In this document: piece after piece, positions 52,198-61,668 of the stretch
Numbering within the stretch: the stretch's first letter is position 1
Layout of the letters: every line of letters starts with the position of its first letter
DNA from: Pectobacterium colocasium
GTDB taxonomy: Bacteria > Pseudomonadota > Gammaproteobacteria > Enterobacterales > Enterobacteriaceae
NCBI RefSeq assembly: GCF_020181655.1
Contig: NZ_CP084032.1
Span: forward strand, 4,092,001-4,156,000
Direction: 5' to 3'
DNA: 64,000 nucleotides
Notes under the pieces: model-generated
Told to the model about the DNA's origin: nothing
The model's database searches: none
What the model saw: only the letters and a program-made list of their open reading frames with translations
Program-made: the position numbers and the translations under genes

Positions 52198-53109
52198 TCA
52201 CGGCTGATTTTTCAAAAACGCTGAGTAATCATCCAGCGCGCGATGTTGTAAAACAAAGTCAATAAAACACGCCAATGCGGGCGAATTCAGTTTGCGGCTG
52301 GGATAAACCAGATAAAGGTCGTTAGCTTCCACCTGCCAATCCGGCAAGACCTTAACCAGCTTCCCAGACACCGCGTCATCCAGGCAGAGGAAATCCGGCA
52401 ATAGGGTAATCCCCGCCCCCGCAATGGCGCACTCACGGGCGTAAAGCAGGTTATCTGTGATATGCGTCTCGGGCAGCAGCCAGCGATAGAGTTCTGAACC
52501 GCGATGAAGTAGCCACTCCGTCCAGGCATGGTGCGCAATACAGCGGTGCTGCTGAAGCTGCTGTGGATGGAGCAATGCCGGATGCCGCGCCAGATAGTCA
52601 GGTGCTGCCAGCAAATAGCGGGGAGTCTGCCCAAGCGAGCGCCCGATCAATGAAGAATCGTGCGGTTTCCCAGTACGAAAAGCGACATCGAAACCTTCCT
52701 GAACCAAATCGATCACCTCATCTGAAATCAGCACATCCAGCGATACCGCCGGAAAGCGCTGCAAAAAATCGGCAGTAAGCCGTGCCAGCAAGGTGGAACC
52801 GAATCCTGCAGGACTGGTGATACGCAGTCGCCCGCTGGGATTATCACGCAGGCGCTGTATAGCAAGATCGGCACGCTCGCTGGCTTGCAGCATTTCCTGA
52901 CAGTGAACCAGATAGCGCTCGCCTGCAAACGTCAGATTGAGCTGGCGCGTCGTTCGATTCAACAACCGCAGGCCAATCTGCTGTTCAAGCTGGCTAATGC
53001 GCAGGCTCAGGCTGGATTTCGCCAGCCCGGCTTTTCGCGCCGCCTGTGTAAAACTGCCACACTCGGCCACCAGCGCAAACAACGCCATATCCTGCAATTG
53101 CTTAAACAT
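52198..53109 (-). CDS. LysR-family transcriptional regulator
   Basis: 303 residues. The N-terminal helix-turn-helix is FALVAECGSFTQAARKAGLAKSSLSLRISQLE, followed by the wing LLNRTTRQLNLTFAGERYL. The effector domain contains the CRG-type SPAGFGSTLLARL and ISDEVIDLVQEGFDVAFRTGKPHDSSLIGRSLG patterns of the AaeR/DsdC-like branch with oxidoreductase neighbours. It is divergent from a zinc-type dehydrogenase gene, with a palindrome between them, and probably controls it. Effector unknown. Confidence 0.88.
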   Translation of the reverse strand: MFKQLQDMALFALVAECGSFTQAARKAGLAKSSLSLRISQLEQQIGLRLLNRTTRQLNLTFAGERYLVHCQEMLQASERADLAIQRLRDNPSGRLRITSPAGFGSTLLARLTADFLQRFPAVSLDVLISDEVIDLVQEGFDVAFRTGKPHDSSLIGRSLGQTPRYLLAAPDYLARHPALLHPQQLQQHRCIAHHAWTEWLLHRGSELYRWLLPETHITDNLLYARECAIAGAGITLLPDFLCLDDAVSGKLVKVLPDWQVEANDLYLVYPSRKLNSPALACFIDFVLQHRALDDYSAFLKNQP

Positions 53110-53112
53110 AAT

Positions 53113-53131
53113 TGTTCACCTTAGACGAACA
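53113..53131. promoter_or_regulatory. Candidate LysR operator between the regulator and dehydrogenase genes
   Basis: TGTTC and GAACA arms around nine bases (19 bp in all), four bases before the regulator start, so binding would also block the regulator's own translation start region or promoter. Confidence 0.45.
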
Positions 53132-53238
53132 CTGCATTATTTATTGTCCATCTTATCAGCCCTATCGCCGTGTTCTACACTTGGTTCTATTCAGTTTTAT
53201 TCACAAAACCGCATTCTGAAAATAATGAGGAACAGACC

Positions 53239-54240
53239 ATGACCGCTCATGCCATAGCCGTTGCTCCACAACAGCCAGAAAATTTCATTGCCATCACTCA
53301 AGACATCCCCGAGCCCGGTGAATACGATCTGTTGATCGATGTAAAAGCCGTTTCCGTGAATCCGGTGGATACCAAGGTTCACGCAGGCTTGCGTCAAAAT
53401 GGGTTAGAGCAGCCCAGAATTCTCGGCTGGGATGCCAGCGGTGTCGTGCTAAAAACCGGCAGTGCAGTAAGCCAATTTCAGGTAGGCGATGAAGTCTGGT
53501 ACGCCGGCGATATTACCCGTCCCGGCAGCAACACCACACATCAGTTGATTGATTCACGTATCGTGGCACGCAAACCTGTGTCTCTGAACTGGGCTTCAGC
53601 GGCGGCAATGCCGCTCACAGCGCTGACTGCGTGGGAAGGGTTGTTCGAACACCTGAAAATACAGCAGGCAGACAGCGATAAAACGCTGTTGATTATCGGT
53701 GGCGCAGGCGGCGTAGGCTCCCTTGCGATTTCTCTGGCAGCCCTGCGCAGTTCGGTAAACATTATTGCTACCGCATCGCAGCCTGACTCAGCAGCGTGGT
53801 GCCGCCAACGTGGTGCACACAAGGTCGTGGATTACCGTAATTTGGTGGCTGAGCTAGAAAAAGAAGGGATCAAACAGGTCGATTACATTTTCTGCCTGAA
53901 CGACACGGACGGCCACTGGGATGCCATTAGCAAACTGATCGCACCGATGGGACACATCTGCACCATCGTGGAAAACAAAAATCCGCTCGACCAAACGGCG
54001 CTGAAACTCAAAAGCGCGGCGCTGCATTGGGAACTCATGTTCACCCGCAGCATGTTCACCACGCCAGATATCGCCGAGCAGGGGAATATTTTGCACGAAA
54101 TCGCACAGTTGGTTGATGCAGGAAAACTTCAGGGAACCGCCAGCGAAACGCTGCAAGGGTTAACGGTAGACACGCTGAAGCAGGCTCACGGTAAAGTGCT
54201 GGAAGGGCATATGCGCGGCAAGATCGTTATCGCGCTGTAA
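53239..54240 (+). CDS. Zinc-type alcohol dehydrogenase / quinone oxidoreductase family protein
   Basis: 333 residues from ATG 53239 with GAGGA upstream; the frame to 53170 is not supported. An N-terminal GroES-like domain (DLLIDVKAVSVNPVDTKVHAG, LGWDASGVV) is followed by a Rossmann domain with the nucleotide motif IIGGAGGVGSLAISLA. The catalytic zinc ligands of true alcohol dehydrogenases are absent, so it is a zinc-independent quinone-reductase-like medium-chain enzyme despite the family name. Substrate unknown; enone or quinone reduction is plausible. Confidence 0.86.
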   Translation: MTAHAIAVAPQQPENFIAITQDIPEPGEYDLLIDVKAVSVNPVDTKVHAGLRQNGLEQPRILGWDASGVVLKTGSAVSQFQVGDEVWYAGDITRPGSNTTHQLIDSRIVARKPVSLNWASAAAMPLTALTAWEGLFEHLKIQQADSDKTLLIIGGAGGVGSLAISLAALRSSVNIIATASQPDSAAWCRQRGAHKVVDYRNLVAELEKEGIKQVDYIFCLNDTDGHWDAISKLIAPMGHICTIVENKNPLDQTALKLKSAALHWELMFTRSMFTTPDIAEQGNILHEIAQLVDAGKLQGTASETLQGLTVDTLKQAHGKVLEGHMRGKIVIAL

Positions 54241-54245
54241 TAACG

Positions 54246-54274
54246 CAGCCAGTCCCAAAAGGGCTGGCTGTTTA
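54246..54274 (+). terminator. Terminator of the dehydrogenase gene
   Basis: Stem of CAGCCAG and CCC with one bulged T, loop AAAA, then GGGCTGGCTG and a short T-run, 6 bp after the stop. Confidence 0.75.
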
Positions 54275-54292
54275 TTCACTGATTAAAACGAA

Positions 54293-55525
54293 TCAGAACA
54301 GCAGACGGGCACGAATGGTACCTGGAATTGCCTTCATCAGCTGTAGCGCCGTTTGCGCGCCATCCGTTTCTACGTCAATGACCACATAACCAATTTCAGG
54401 CGTCGTTTGCAGGTATTGCGCGGCAATGTTAATGCCTTGCTCAGCAAAGATCTGGTTAATTTTGGTAATAATGCCAGGACGGTTTTCATGGATGTGCAGC
54501 AGGCGGCTGGCGCGTGCGCCATGAACAGGCAGCGACACTTCCGGGAAATTCACCGCAGACAGCGTAGAGCCGTTGTCTGAATATTTCGCCAGCTTTCCGG
54601 CGACTTCATCACCGATGTTTTCCTGTGCTTCCTGCGTGGAGCCGCCGATATGCGGCGTCAGCAGCACGTTGTCAAACTCACACAGCGGCGACAGGAACGG
54701 ATCGCTGTTGGTGGCTGGTTCCTGTGGGAACACATCAATGGCCGCACCGGACAGATGCTTACTGCTCAACGCTTCGCACAGTGCAGGAATATCAACCACC
54801 GTACCGCGAGCAGCGTTAATCAGGATGGAACCCGGCTTCATCAGCGCCAGCTCTTCCGACCCCATCATATTCTGCGTGCTGTCATTTTCCGGCACGTGCA
54901 GGCTCACTACATCGCTCATATTCAGCAGGTCGGAGAGGTGGCGCACCTGCTGGGCATTACCCAGCGGCAATTTACTTTCGATATCATAGAAGTAAACGTG
55001 CATACCCAGGCTTTCAGCCAGAATACCCAACTGAGTACCAATATGGCCGTAGCCGATGATCCCCAGCTTTTTACCGCGCGCTTCAAACGAGCCTACGGCC
55101 AGTTTGTGCCAGATACCGCGGTGTGCTTTCGCGTTCGCCGCTGGGATACCACGCAGCATCAGCAGCATTTCGCCGATCACCATTTCTGCCACGGATCGGG
55201 TATTGGAAAACGGTGCGTTAAAGACCGGGATACCGCGTTTGGTCGCGGCCGACAGATCAACCTGATTCGTTCCGATACAGAAACACCCTACCGCGATCAG
55301 TTTTTCCGCAGCAGCAAAAATCTCTTCTGTCAGATGGGTACGCGAGCGGATACCCACAAAGTGCGCATCGCGAATGGAGGCTTTCAGCGCCTCAGGATCC
55401 AGCGCGCCCTTATGGAACTCGATGTTGGTGTAACCGGCTGCACGCAGGTTATCCAGCGCGCTCTGGTGCACGCCTTCCACTAACAGAAACTTAATCTTGT
55501 CTTTTTCCAGTGATACCTTTGCCAT
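54293..55525 (-). CDS. serA: D-3-phosphoglycerate dehydrogenase
   Basis: 410 residues, as in E. coli. Substrate-binding and NAD domains are interleaved: GIRSRTHLTEEI, KKLGIIGYGHIGTQLGILAESLG (nucleotide motif), INAARGTVVDIPAL, and the catalytic His in LTPHIGGSTQEAQ. The C-terminal ACT domain (about 338-410, ENRPGIITKINQIFAEQGINI) binds serine for feedback inhibition. It starts serine synthesis from 3-phosphoglycerate. No gene is visible in the 294-bp AT-rich gap upstream; the E. coli neighbours on the other side (including 6S RNA) are not here. Confidence 0.98.
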   Translation of the reverse strand: MAKVSLEKDKIKFLLVEGVHQSALDNLRAAGYTNIEFHKGALDPEALKASIRDAHFVGIRSRTHLTEEIFAAAEKLIAVGCFCIGTNQVDLSAATKRGIPVFNAPFSNTRSVAEMVIGEMLLMLRGIPAANAKAHRGIWHKLAVGSFEARGKKLGIIGYGHIGTQLGILAESLGMHVYFYDIESKLPLGNAQQVRHLSDLLNMSDVVSLHVPENDSTQNMMGSEELALMKPGSILINAARGTVVDIPALCEALSSKHLSGAAIDVFPQEPATNSDPFLSPLCEFDNVLLTPHIGGSTQEAQENIGDEVAGKLAKYSDNGSTLSAVNFPEVSLPVHGARASRLLHIHENRPGIITKINQIFAEQGINIAAQYLQTTPEIGYVVIDVETDGAQTALQLMKAIPGTIRARLLF

Positions 55526-55779
55526 TTCCCGACCTTATTTTCAGACTTCAAATGTGACAGAGTGCTAAATAGCCTCTGCCAACATAACAAAAATTACGCA
55601 GTCAGCAATACAAACGATTGCTTCGCCCGAATCACGCCACAAAGAGGCGCGCCTGATTTATGGCAAAAAATATTGCCAAAGATGTGCATTGCCATATCGG
55701 CGATAAACAAAATAAGAAAATGTGATATTAAGTACCAAAAATGAGCCGTTAACTAAATAGATTTTTTTAGCTAAAAAAT

Positions 55780-55808
55780 TTCTGACGTGGACATTCACCA
55801 CGTCAGAA
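55780..55808 (-). terminator. Terminator of rpiA
   Basis: Arms TTCTGACGTGG / CCACGTCAGAA, followed on the minus strand by ATTTTTTAG, 11 bp after the rpiA stop. Confidence 0.88.
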
Positions 55809-55819
55809 CGATCTCGCAC

Positions 55820-56479
55820 TCATTTAACGACGGTTTTTACCCCATCAGCCCTCCCGACCAAGGCGACATCCGCGCCGCGGTTGGCGAACAGCCCAACGGT
55901 CACCACGCCGGGGATACCATTGATGTGGTTTTCTACGGCGACCGCATCCATGATATTCAGGTTGTGCACATCCAGAATGACGTTGCCGTTATCCGTCACG
56001 ACGCCCTGACGGTAGACCGGCTGCCCACCCAACTTCGCCAGTTCACGCGCCACGTAAGACCGCGCCATCGGAATGACTTCAACCGGCAACGGGAATTTAC
56101 CCAGCACATCAACCTGCTTGGATGCATCAACAATGCAGATGAACTGGCGCGACAGTGCTGAAATGATTTTCTCACGGGTCAGCGCCGCACCACCGCCTTT
56201 GATCATCTGCATGTGGCCATTGATCTCATCCGCACCATCGACATAGACATCCAGTGAATCGACCTCATTGGCGTCAAACACGGGAATACCCAGACTTTTC
56301 AGTTTTTCCGTTGAGGCATCTGAGCTGGAAACCGCGCCTTTGATTTGGTGTTTTATCGAACCCAGCGCATCAATAAAGTGTGCTGCTGTCGATCCGGTTC
56401 CAACTCCCACAATGGTGTCCGGGCGGACGTAGTCGAGCGCTGCCCATCCCACTGCTTTTTTCAGTTCATCTTGCGTCAT
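55820..56479 (-). CDS. rpiA: Ribose-5-phosphate isomerase A
   Basis: 219 residues from ATG 56479, the E. coli length; an extended frame to 56536 adds an unrelated 19-residue segment. Active-site motifs are [31 protein letters not shown] (catalytic Asp/Glu) and [12 protein letters not shown] (Lys). It interconverts ribose- and ribulose-5-phosphate. With TalB it forms part of the pentose phosphate pathway seen in this window. It is divergent from argP. Confidence 0.97.
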   Translation of the reverse strand: MTQDELKKAVGWAALDYVRPDTIVGVGTGSTAAHFIDALGSIKHQIKGAVSSSDASTEKLKSLGIPVFDANEVDSLDVYVDGADEINGHMQMIKGGGAALTREKIISALSRQFICIVDASKQVDVLGKFPLPVEVIPMARSYVARELAKLGGQPVYRQGVVTDNGNVILDVHNLNIMDAVAVENHINGIPGVVTVGLFANRGADVALVGRADGVKTVVK

Positions 56480-56718
56480 AATCTGCTTCTGGCCTGTAGA
56501 ATCGATATACGAAAACGTGTGCGTATTATAGAACATGCTCGTTGGGGAAAGCGTGTAAATTCACTTCACCGCCGATGCATTATTTCATGCGCCTCATTCC
56601 ACACCTACCCTGCTGAATCGTAATGGCGCACAAGAGCCAAAATAAGATTTCTGCATGGCAAATCAGCAAAATGTGGCATAGTGAAAAAAACAGGCTCATT
56701 CAGAGGATTTTGACTTTC

Positions 56719-57612
56719 ATGAAACGCCCGGACTATCGAACGCTTCAGGCTCTGGATGCCGTCATCCGCGAGCGTGGTTTTGAGCGCGCCGCCCAAAAAT
56801 TGTGTATTACCCAATCTGCCGTTTCACAGCGTATCAAGCAGTTGGAAAACCTGTTCGGCCAGCCGCTTTTGGTCAGAACCATTCCCCCCCGCCCAACGGA
56901 ACAGGGGCAAAAGTTGCTGGCGCTGCTGCATCAGGTTGAGCTGCTGGAAGAAGAGTGGCTGGGAAATGAAACCAACAGCGATATCCCGCTGCTGCTGTCG
57001 CTGGCGGTGAACGCCGACAGTCTGGCAACCTGGCTGCTGCCTGCGCTACAGCCGGTGCTGGTTGATTCCCCGATTCGCCTTAACTTGCAGGTAGAAGATG
57101 AAACACGTACGCAGGAAAGGCTGCGCCGGGGTGAAGTGGTAGGGGCGGTGAGTATTCAGTCCCAGCCGTTGCCAAGTTGTCTGGTGGATAAGCTGGGCGC
57201 ATTAGATTATCTGTTTGTGGCCTCGCCGACCTTCGCCGCCCGCTATTTTCCCAATGGCGTGACACGTTCGGCACTGCTGCGCGCGCCTGCGGTCGCCTTC
57301 GACCATCTGGATGACATGCATCAGGCTTTTTTACAACAAAACTTTGATTTGTCGCCGGGCAGCGTTCCCTGCCACATCGTGAATTCGTCGGAAGCGTTTG
57401 TACAGCTGGCACGACAAGGCACAACCTGCTGTATGATCCCGCATCTGCAAATCGAGAAAGAACTGGCCAATAACGAGTTAGTCGACCTGACGCCGGGACT
57501 GTTTCAACGGCGGATGCTCTACTGGCACCGCTTCGCGCCAGAAAGCCGGATGATGAGAAAAGTAACGGATGCCCTGCTCGCGCACGGCCATCAGGTACTG
57601 CGCCAGTCATAA
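56719..57612 (+). CDS. argP: LysR-family regulator ArgP (IciA)
   Basis: 297 residues from ATG 56719, the E. coli length; the frame to 56623 is not supported. The DNA-binding region reads [20 protein letters not shown] then [27 protein letters not shown]. ArgP senses lysine and arginine: with arginine it activates argO, and free of lysine it activates dapB, lysine and other genes. Both argO and dapB are encoded in this window. A palindrome suited to ArgP lies before argO. Confidence 0.96.
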   Translation: MKRPDYRTLQALDAVIRERGFERAAQKLCITQSAVSQRIKQLENLFGQPLLVRTIPPRPTEQGQKLLALLHQVELLEEEWLGNETNSDIPLLLSLAVNADSLATWLLPALQPVLVDSPIRLNLQVEDETRTQERLRRGEVVGAVSIQSQPLPSCLVDKLGALDYLFVASPTFAARYFPNGVTRSALLRAPAVAFDHLDDMHQAFLQQNFDLSPGSVPCHIVNSSEAFVQLARQGTTCCMIPHLQIEKELANNELVDLTPGLFQRRMLYWHRFAPESRMMRKVTDALLAHGHQVLRQS

Positions 57613-57635
57613 CACCTTGATATTTCAGTAAAATG

Positions 57636-57663
57636 CCACAGACCTGTCTGAGCAGGCCTGTGG
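57636..57663. terminator. Hairpin between argP and yggE
   Basis: Arms CCACAGACCTG / CAGGCCTGTGG with one mismatch and a 6-nt loop, between converging genes. T-runs are poor on both strands, so termination is likely but not certain. Confidence 0.55.
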
Positions 57664-57689
57664 GGATTATTAACGAGTGAGAACAGTGC

Positions 57690-58430
57690 TTACGGCGTAA
57701 GCTGTAGCTCAAAGACAACATCCACCTGATCGTCAAAGTGAATAGTTTGCTGTTCATAGGTTTGTGATGCTTCGGTTTGCACCGCCGCGTCTGCCGTTTT
57801 AAACATCCGCGCCATCGGCATCGGCTGATAGTTGGCAACGTGGTAGCGAACGCTGTAAATCGGCCCCAGCTTGGCATTAAAGCCCTGTGCCAGCGCGGCC
57901 GCCTGACTCGTCGCCTGCTCAATCGCTTTTTTACGCGCTTCATCACGATAGGCTTCGGGATTGGCAACACCTAATTCTACCGTGCGAATCTCATTCAGCC
58001 CCGATTTCAGCGCCCCATCCAGCAGTTCATTCAGCTTGTCTAACTGGCGCAGCGTCACTTCCACCTGACGCACAGCACGATAGCCTTTCAGCACCGAGCC
58101 ACCCGTTTTAAGATAGTCATACTCCGGCTGCGTGCGTAAATTGGCGGCATTAATATCTTTTTTCTCAATGCCGTTTTTACCCAGAAAATCAAAATATTGT
58201 GCAACACGGGCATCGACCTGCTTTTTCGCTTCCGCCGCATCCTTCGATGACACGCTGACTTCAATCGCCAGACGGGCGATATCTGGCGTCGCATCGACGC
58301 TGGATGTCCCTGACGTCACGATATGCGGGCCATCCGGCAGTTCCGCAGCCTGAGCGACCATCGACATACCGCCCAATCCTACCGCAGCGGCCAACGCCAG
58401 TGCATTTAGCTTCATCATACCTTGCTTCAC
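57690..58430 (-). CDS. yggE: Periplasmic SIMPL-domain protein YggE
   Basis: 246 residues from GTG 58430, which has AGGAG five bases upstream; ATGs at 58418 and 58415 lack this spacing. A signal peptide (about 1-28) ends MVAQA|AELP. The SIMPL domain (DUF541) follows, with GPHIVTSGTSSVDATPDIARLAIEVS and the Gly-Tyr-Arg-Ala motif GYRAVRQVEVTLRQLD. In E. coli it is linked to oxidative stress defence; homologues form porin-like rings. It stands between argP and argO, as in E. coli. Confidence 0.92.
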   Translation of the reverse strand: MKQGMMKLNALALAAAVGLGGMSMVAQAAELPDGPHIVTSGTSSVDATPDIARLAIEVSVSSKDAAEAKKQVDARVAQYFDFLGKNGIEKKDINAANLRTQPEYDYLKTGGSVLKGYRAVRQVEVTLRQLDKLNELLDGALKSGLNEIRTVELGVANPEAYRDEARKKAIEQATSQAAALAQGFNAKLGPIYSVRYHVANYQPMPMARMFKTADAAVQTEASQTYEQQTIHFDDQVDVVFELQLTP

Positions 58431-58588
58431 AATCTCTCCTTACTTATGTTTCGTCGCATGCCGCTGGCAGATTGTCTGTGCCAATAGATTATCTGCACCA
58501 ACACGGTCTCTTCCAGAATGAAAGAGACAAGACGGAGTGCTTTACCGACTAACATAACGCATGACCAACTCCACACAATATAGGTGAA

Positions 58589-58621
58589 TTTCTGAAACCT
58601 AGATGTCTTTCTGAAGCCTAG
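58589..58621. repeat. 19-bp tandem repeat between argO and yggE
   Basis: TTTCTGAAACCTAG (58589) is repeated 19 bp later as TTTCTGAAGCCTAG (58608). It lies 29 bp past the argO stop and about 160 bp before yggE. Function unknown. Confidence 0.65.
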
Positions 58622-58650
58622 CGTAAGGGGATGTCATTTATTTCCCGCCA

Positions 58651-59265
58651 TTATTGCCAGCCGTGACGCGCCAGTTGCAAGGCAATGCCCCACATCACTA
58701 CGCCGACACAAAAGTTGATCCCCCGTTGTACCCGTGGCGTATTCAGCCACGGTGCCAGCCAGGCGGCCAATAGCGCCAGTGCAAAGAACCAGGTGAAAGA
58801 GGCGGTCATCGTCCCTAGCGCAAACCAGCGACGGGCATCATCCGCAAACTGGCTTCCCAGACTCCCCAGCACCACAAACGTATCCAGATAGACATGTGGA
58901 TTAAGCCAGGTCACCGCCAGCATCGTCGCGATAATGCGCCAGCGGCTTTGTTTCATTACCTCGGCGCTGGCGAGTGAAATATTCTTGCTGAAGGCTGTTT
59001 TCATCGCGCCCCAGCCGAACCAAAGCAGAAACGCAACGCCGCCCCAGGTCACCGCACCCAGCAGCAATGAAGATTGACTGAGCAACGCGCTACCGCCAAA
59101 AATTCCTGCGGTAATCAGCACCATGTCGCTCAAGGCACATAACATTGCCACCATCAGGTGATATTGCCGGCGAATCCCCTGATTCATCACAAACGCATTC
59201 TGTGGCCCCAAAGGCAAAATCATCGCAGTCCCCAACAAAACGCCCTGTAAATACACCGCCCACAT
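58651..59265 (-). CDS. argO: Arginine exporter ArgO
   Basis: 204 residues from ATG 59265 with AGGAGAG upstream (E. coli 211); the frame to 59283 is not needed. Six helices of the LysE type, with [22 protein letters not shown] near the N-terminus and [19 protein letters not shown] mid-chain, almost as in E. coli. It exports arginine and the toxic analogue canavanine and is activated by ArgP. A palindromic LysR-type site lies 83 bp upstream of the start. Confidence 0.95.
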   Translation of the reverse strand: MWAVYLQGVLLGTAMILPLGPQNAFVMNQGIRRQYHLMVAMLCALSDMVLITAGIFGGSALLSQSSLLLGAVTWGGVAFLLWFGWGAMKTAFSKNISLASAEVMKQSRWRIIATMLAVTWLNPHVYLDTFVVLGSLGSQFADDARRWFALGTMTASFTWFFALALLAAWLAPWLNTPRVQRGINFCVGVVMWGIALQLARHGWQ

Positions 59266-59348
59266 ACTTCTCTCCTGCATCATTTGTTGTTATCGCGGGG
59301 GAGTGTATGGAAGCCGATAAGATAAGTGAAATTGAATATTCTAACGCT

Positions 59349-59367
59349 ACATTAGCTAAGCTAATGT
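59349..59367 (-). promoter_or_regulatory. Candidate ArgP operator of argO
   Basis: Perfect 8-bp arms ACATTAGC / GCTAATGT around TAA, containing T-N11-A. Located 83 bp before the argO start, where a LysR activator binds upstream of the -35. Assignment to ArgP is from known E. coli regulation. Confidence 0.6.
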
Positions 59368-59415
59368 GCTGAAGGCAGAGGAAGTCCGTGTCGGACGAGA
59401 AGATAATTTCTGACG

Positions 59416-59445
59416 ATGCACCACGCCGATAAGGACATGGTGCAT
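59416..59445 (-). other. Hairpin after mscS
   Basis: Arms ATGCACCA / TGGTGCAT with a 14-nt loop, 24 bp past the mscS stop. It lacks a T-run, so its role may be transcript stability. Confidence 0.45.
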
Positions 59446-59469
59446 ACCTGAAGGCTTATGTCAGAGAGG

Positions 59470-60330
59470 TTATTCTGGCTGTTTCGCTGCGGATGGTAAG
59501 TTATGCAGGTGTACGTCCATCTGCGGATAAGGAATGCCGATACGGTGCTCATCCAGCACACGTTTAAAGCTTTCAAGCAGATCCCAATACACCGCCTGCG
59601 CGTTGCCATTGGTTGTCCACACCCACACCACAAAATTCAGCGATGACGCCGCCATTTCATTCAGGCGGATCGTGACGCCCTTGTCGTGCTGAATACGTTC
59701 ATCCGCCGCAACAATATCGCCCAATAGTTTTTTCACTACGTCGATATCGGCATCATAAGCCACTCCGACAATAATTTCGGTACGGCGATCCGGCTCACGT
59801 GAACTATTGATGATGTTGCCAGCAATGATTTTGCCATTCGGCACCACGATGATTTTGCCGTCAGAGGTACGCAGCGTCGTCGAGAAGATCTGTACCTGCG
59901 TGACCGAGCCAGACACACCGCCTAAGTCAACCCATTCCCCAGTACGGAAAGGCCGGAAAATCACCAGTAAGACGCCCGCAGCAAAGTTGGCTAACGACCC
60001 CTGCAATGCCAGGCCGACAGCCAAGCCCGCCGCACCCAGTACGGCAATGACCGATGCCGTCTGCACGCCAACCCGGCTCAATACTGCAATCAGCGTGAAC
60101 GCGATAATGCCATAACGTACCAATGCAGAGAGGAAATCCGCCACGGTTGAATCGATAGAGCGACTGATCATCAGTTTATTAATCGTGCCGGAAACAATCC
60201 GAGCGATCACCAAACCAACGATGAGGATCACTAATGCGGCGACAATATTCACGGCATACTGTAAAAACAAGTTCTGATGCGTCACCAACCAGTTCCCTGC
60301 CTGATCCAGACTCGTATTAAGTTCTTCCAT
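59470..60330 (-). CDS. mscS: Small-conductance mechanosensitive channel MscS
   Basis: 286 residues, the E. coli length. There are three transmembrane helices. TM3 is the pore helix with [38 protein letters not shown], whose Gly/Ala packing is characteristic. The cytoplasmic beta and alpha/beta cage domains follow ([18 protein letters not shown]). A homoheptamer, it opens under membrane tension to release solutes on osmotic downshift. It is separated by 125 bp from fbaA, upstream on the same strand, with a terminator between. Confidence 0.97.
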   Translation of the reverse strand: MEELNTSLDQAGNWLVTHQNLFLQYAVNIVAALVILIVGLVIARIVSGTINKLMISRSIDSTVADFLSALVRYGIIAFTLIAVLSRVGVQTASVIAVLGAAGLAVGLALQGSLANFAAGVLLVIFRPFRTGEWVDLGGVSGSVTQVQIFSTTLRTSDGKIIVVPNGKIIAGNIINSSREPDRRTEIIVGVAYDADIDVVKKLLGDIVAADERIQHDKGVTIRLNEMAASSLNFVVWVWTTNGNAQAVYWDLLESFKRVLDEHRIGIPYPQMDVHLHNLPSAAKQPE

Positions 60331-60406
60331 TTGAAGGCTCCTGTTTTTTAATCACTGGGAAAGCATAACGTCCATCACTTAAAGCGCAACATTACCACCA
60401 AAAATT

Positions 60407-60426
60407 AAGGCTCCCGTAGGAGCCTT
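60407..60426 (-). terminator. Terminator of epd-pgk-fbaA
   Basis: Arms AAGGCTCC / GGAGCCTT with loop of 4; on the minus strand it is followed by AATTTTT, 29 bp after the fbaA stop. Confidence 0.85.
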
Positions 60427-60455
60427 AGCATCAAATCACATTTACGTCGTCTGTC

Positions 60456-61532
60456 TTACAGCACATCAACAGCGTTAAGCTCTTTGAAGGCTTGTTCCAG
60501 ACGCGTCACCATGCTTGCCTGAGCAGAACGCAGCCACACACGCGGGTCATAGTATTTCTTGTTTGGCTGGTCTTCGCCTTTCGGGTTACCCAATTGGCCT
60601 TGCAGATAAGCTTCGTTATCTTTGTAGTACTTCAGGATACCTTCCCACGTTGCCCACTGGGTGTCGGTATCGATGTTCATTTTCACGACGCCGTAGCTAA
60701 CGGAATCTTTGATTTCCTGCGCGCTTGAACCAGAACCACCGTGGAACACGAAGTCCAGGCTGTTGTGCGGCAGGTTATGTTTCTTGGAAACATATTCCTG
60801 AGAGTCACGCAGGATGGTTGGAGTCAGCTTCACGTTACCTGGCTTGTAGACGCCGTGTACGTTACCGAAAGAGGCAGCGATGGTGAAACGTGGGCTGATC
60901 GCGTTCAGTTTGGTGTACGCGTAGTCAACGTCTTCTGGCTGGGTGTACAGAGCAGAAGCGTCCATGTGGCTGTTATCCACGCCGTCTTCTTCACCACCGG
61001 TACAACCCAGTTCGATTTCCAGGGTCATATCGATTTTGGCCATACGCGCCAGATACTTAGAACAGATTTCGATGTTCTCTTCCAGAGACTCTTCAGACAG
61101 ATCGATCATGTGAGAAGAGAACAGAGGTTTGCCGGTAGCCGCGAAGTGTTTTTCACCCGCGTCCAGCAGGCCATCGATCCACGGCAGCAGTTTCTTGGCA
61201 CAGTGGTCAGTGTGCAGAATGACCGGAACACCATAATGCTCAGCCATTTGGTGAACATGATGAGCGCCAGAAATCGCACCCAAAATTGCCGCCTGCTGGC
61301 CTTCTGCTTTCAGACCTTTACCCGCGATGAATGCTGCACCGCCGTTAGAGAACTGAACGATGACCGGCGCGCGTACTTTGGCTGCGGCTTCCAGCACAGC
61401 ATTGATTGAGTCGGTACCGACACAGTTCACTGCTGGCAAAGCGAATTGGTTTTCTTTTGCTACTGCGAAAACTTTCTGAACGTCATCACCAGTGATGACA
61501 CCGGGTTTTACGAAATCAAAAATTTTAGACAT
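60456..61532 (-). CDS. fbaA: Class II fructose-bisphosphate aldolase
   Basis: 358 residues (E. coli 359). It is zinc dependent: the first ligand His is in VILHTDHCAKK (about residue 110), others in ASFGNVHGVY and VFHGGSGSS. The catalytic Asp neighbours the first site. It cleaves fructose-1,6-bisphosphate in glycolysis. It is 136 bp after pgk, and a long hairpin lies in the gap, suggesting mRNA processing between the two highly expressed genes. Confidence 0.98.
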   Translation of the reverse strand: MSKIFDFVKPGVITGDDVQKVFAVAKENQFALPAVNCVGTDSINAVLEAAAKVRAPVIVQFSNGGAAFIAGKGLKAEGQQAAILGAISGAHHVHQMAEHYGVPVILHTDHCAKKLLPWIDGLLDAGEKHFAATGKPLFSSHMIDLSEESLEENIEICSKYLARMAKIDMTLEIELGCTGGEEDGVDNSHMDASALYTQPEDVDYAYTKLNAISPRFTIAASFGNVHGVYKPGNVKLTPTILRDSQEYVSKKHNLPHNSLDFVFHGGSGSSAQEIKDSVSYGVVKMNIDTDTQWATWEGILKYYKDNEAYLQGQLGNPKGEDQPNKKYYDPRVWLRSAQASMVTRLEQAFKELNAVDVL

Positions 61533-61593
61533 GTTACGTGTCCCGTTTCGTTGGCCGTGGAGGGGTTAGAGAAATCGATGTTGAATCGACAGA

Positions 61594-61633
61594 TTGTCTC
61601 GGCACGCTATTGCATAACGGCATGCCGAGACAA
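61594..61633 (-). other. pgk-fbaA intercistronic hairpin
   Basis: Perfect 11-bp arms TTGTCTCGGCA / TGCCGAGACAA with an 18-nt loop, 35 bp past the pgk stop. There is no T-run, so it is not a simple terminator; it is a candidate RNA-processing or stability element. Confidence 0.65.
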
Positions 61634-61668
61634 CCACAGGAAAGGGAAAAAGCAGCCCTTACCTTAAA

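Noticed and set aside
55526..55819. Search for 6S RNA or another small RNA near serA
   Set aside because: E. coli has ssrS on the far side of serA, but no 6S-like long hairpin was seen here; the gap holds only AT-rich DNA and the rpiA terminator.
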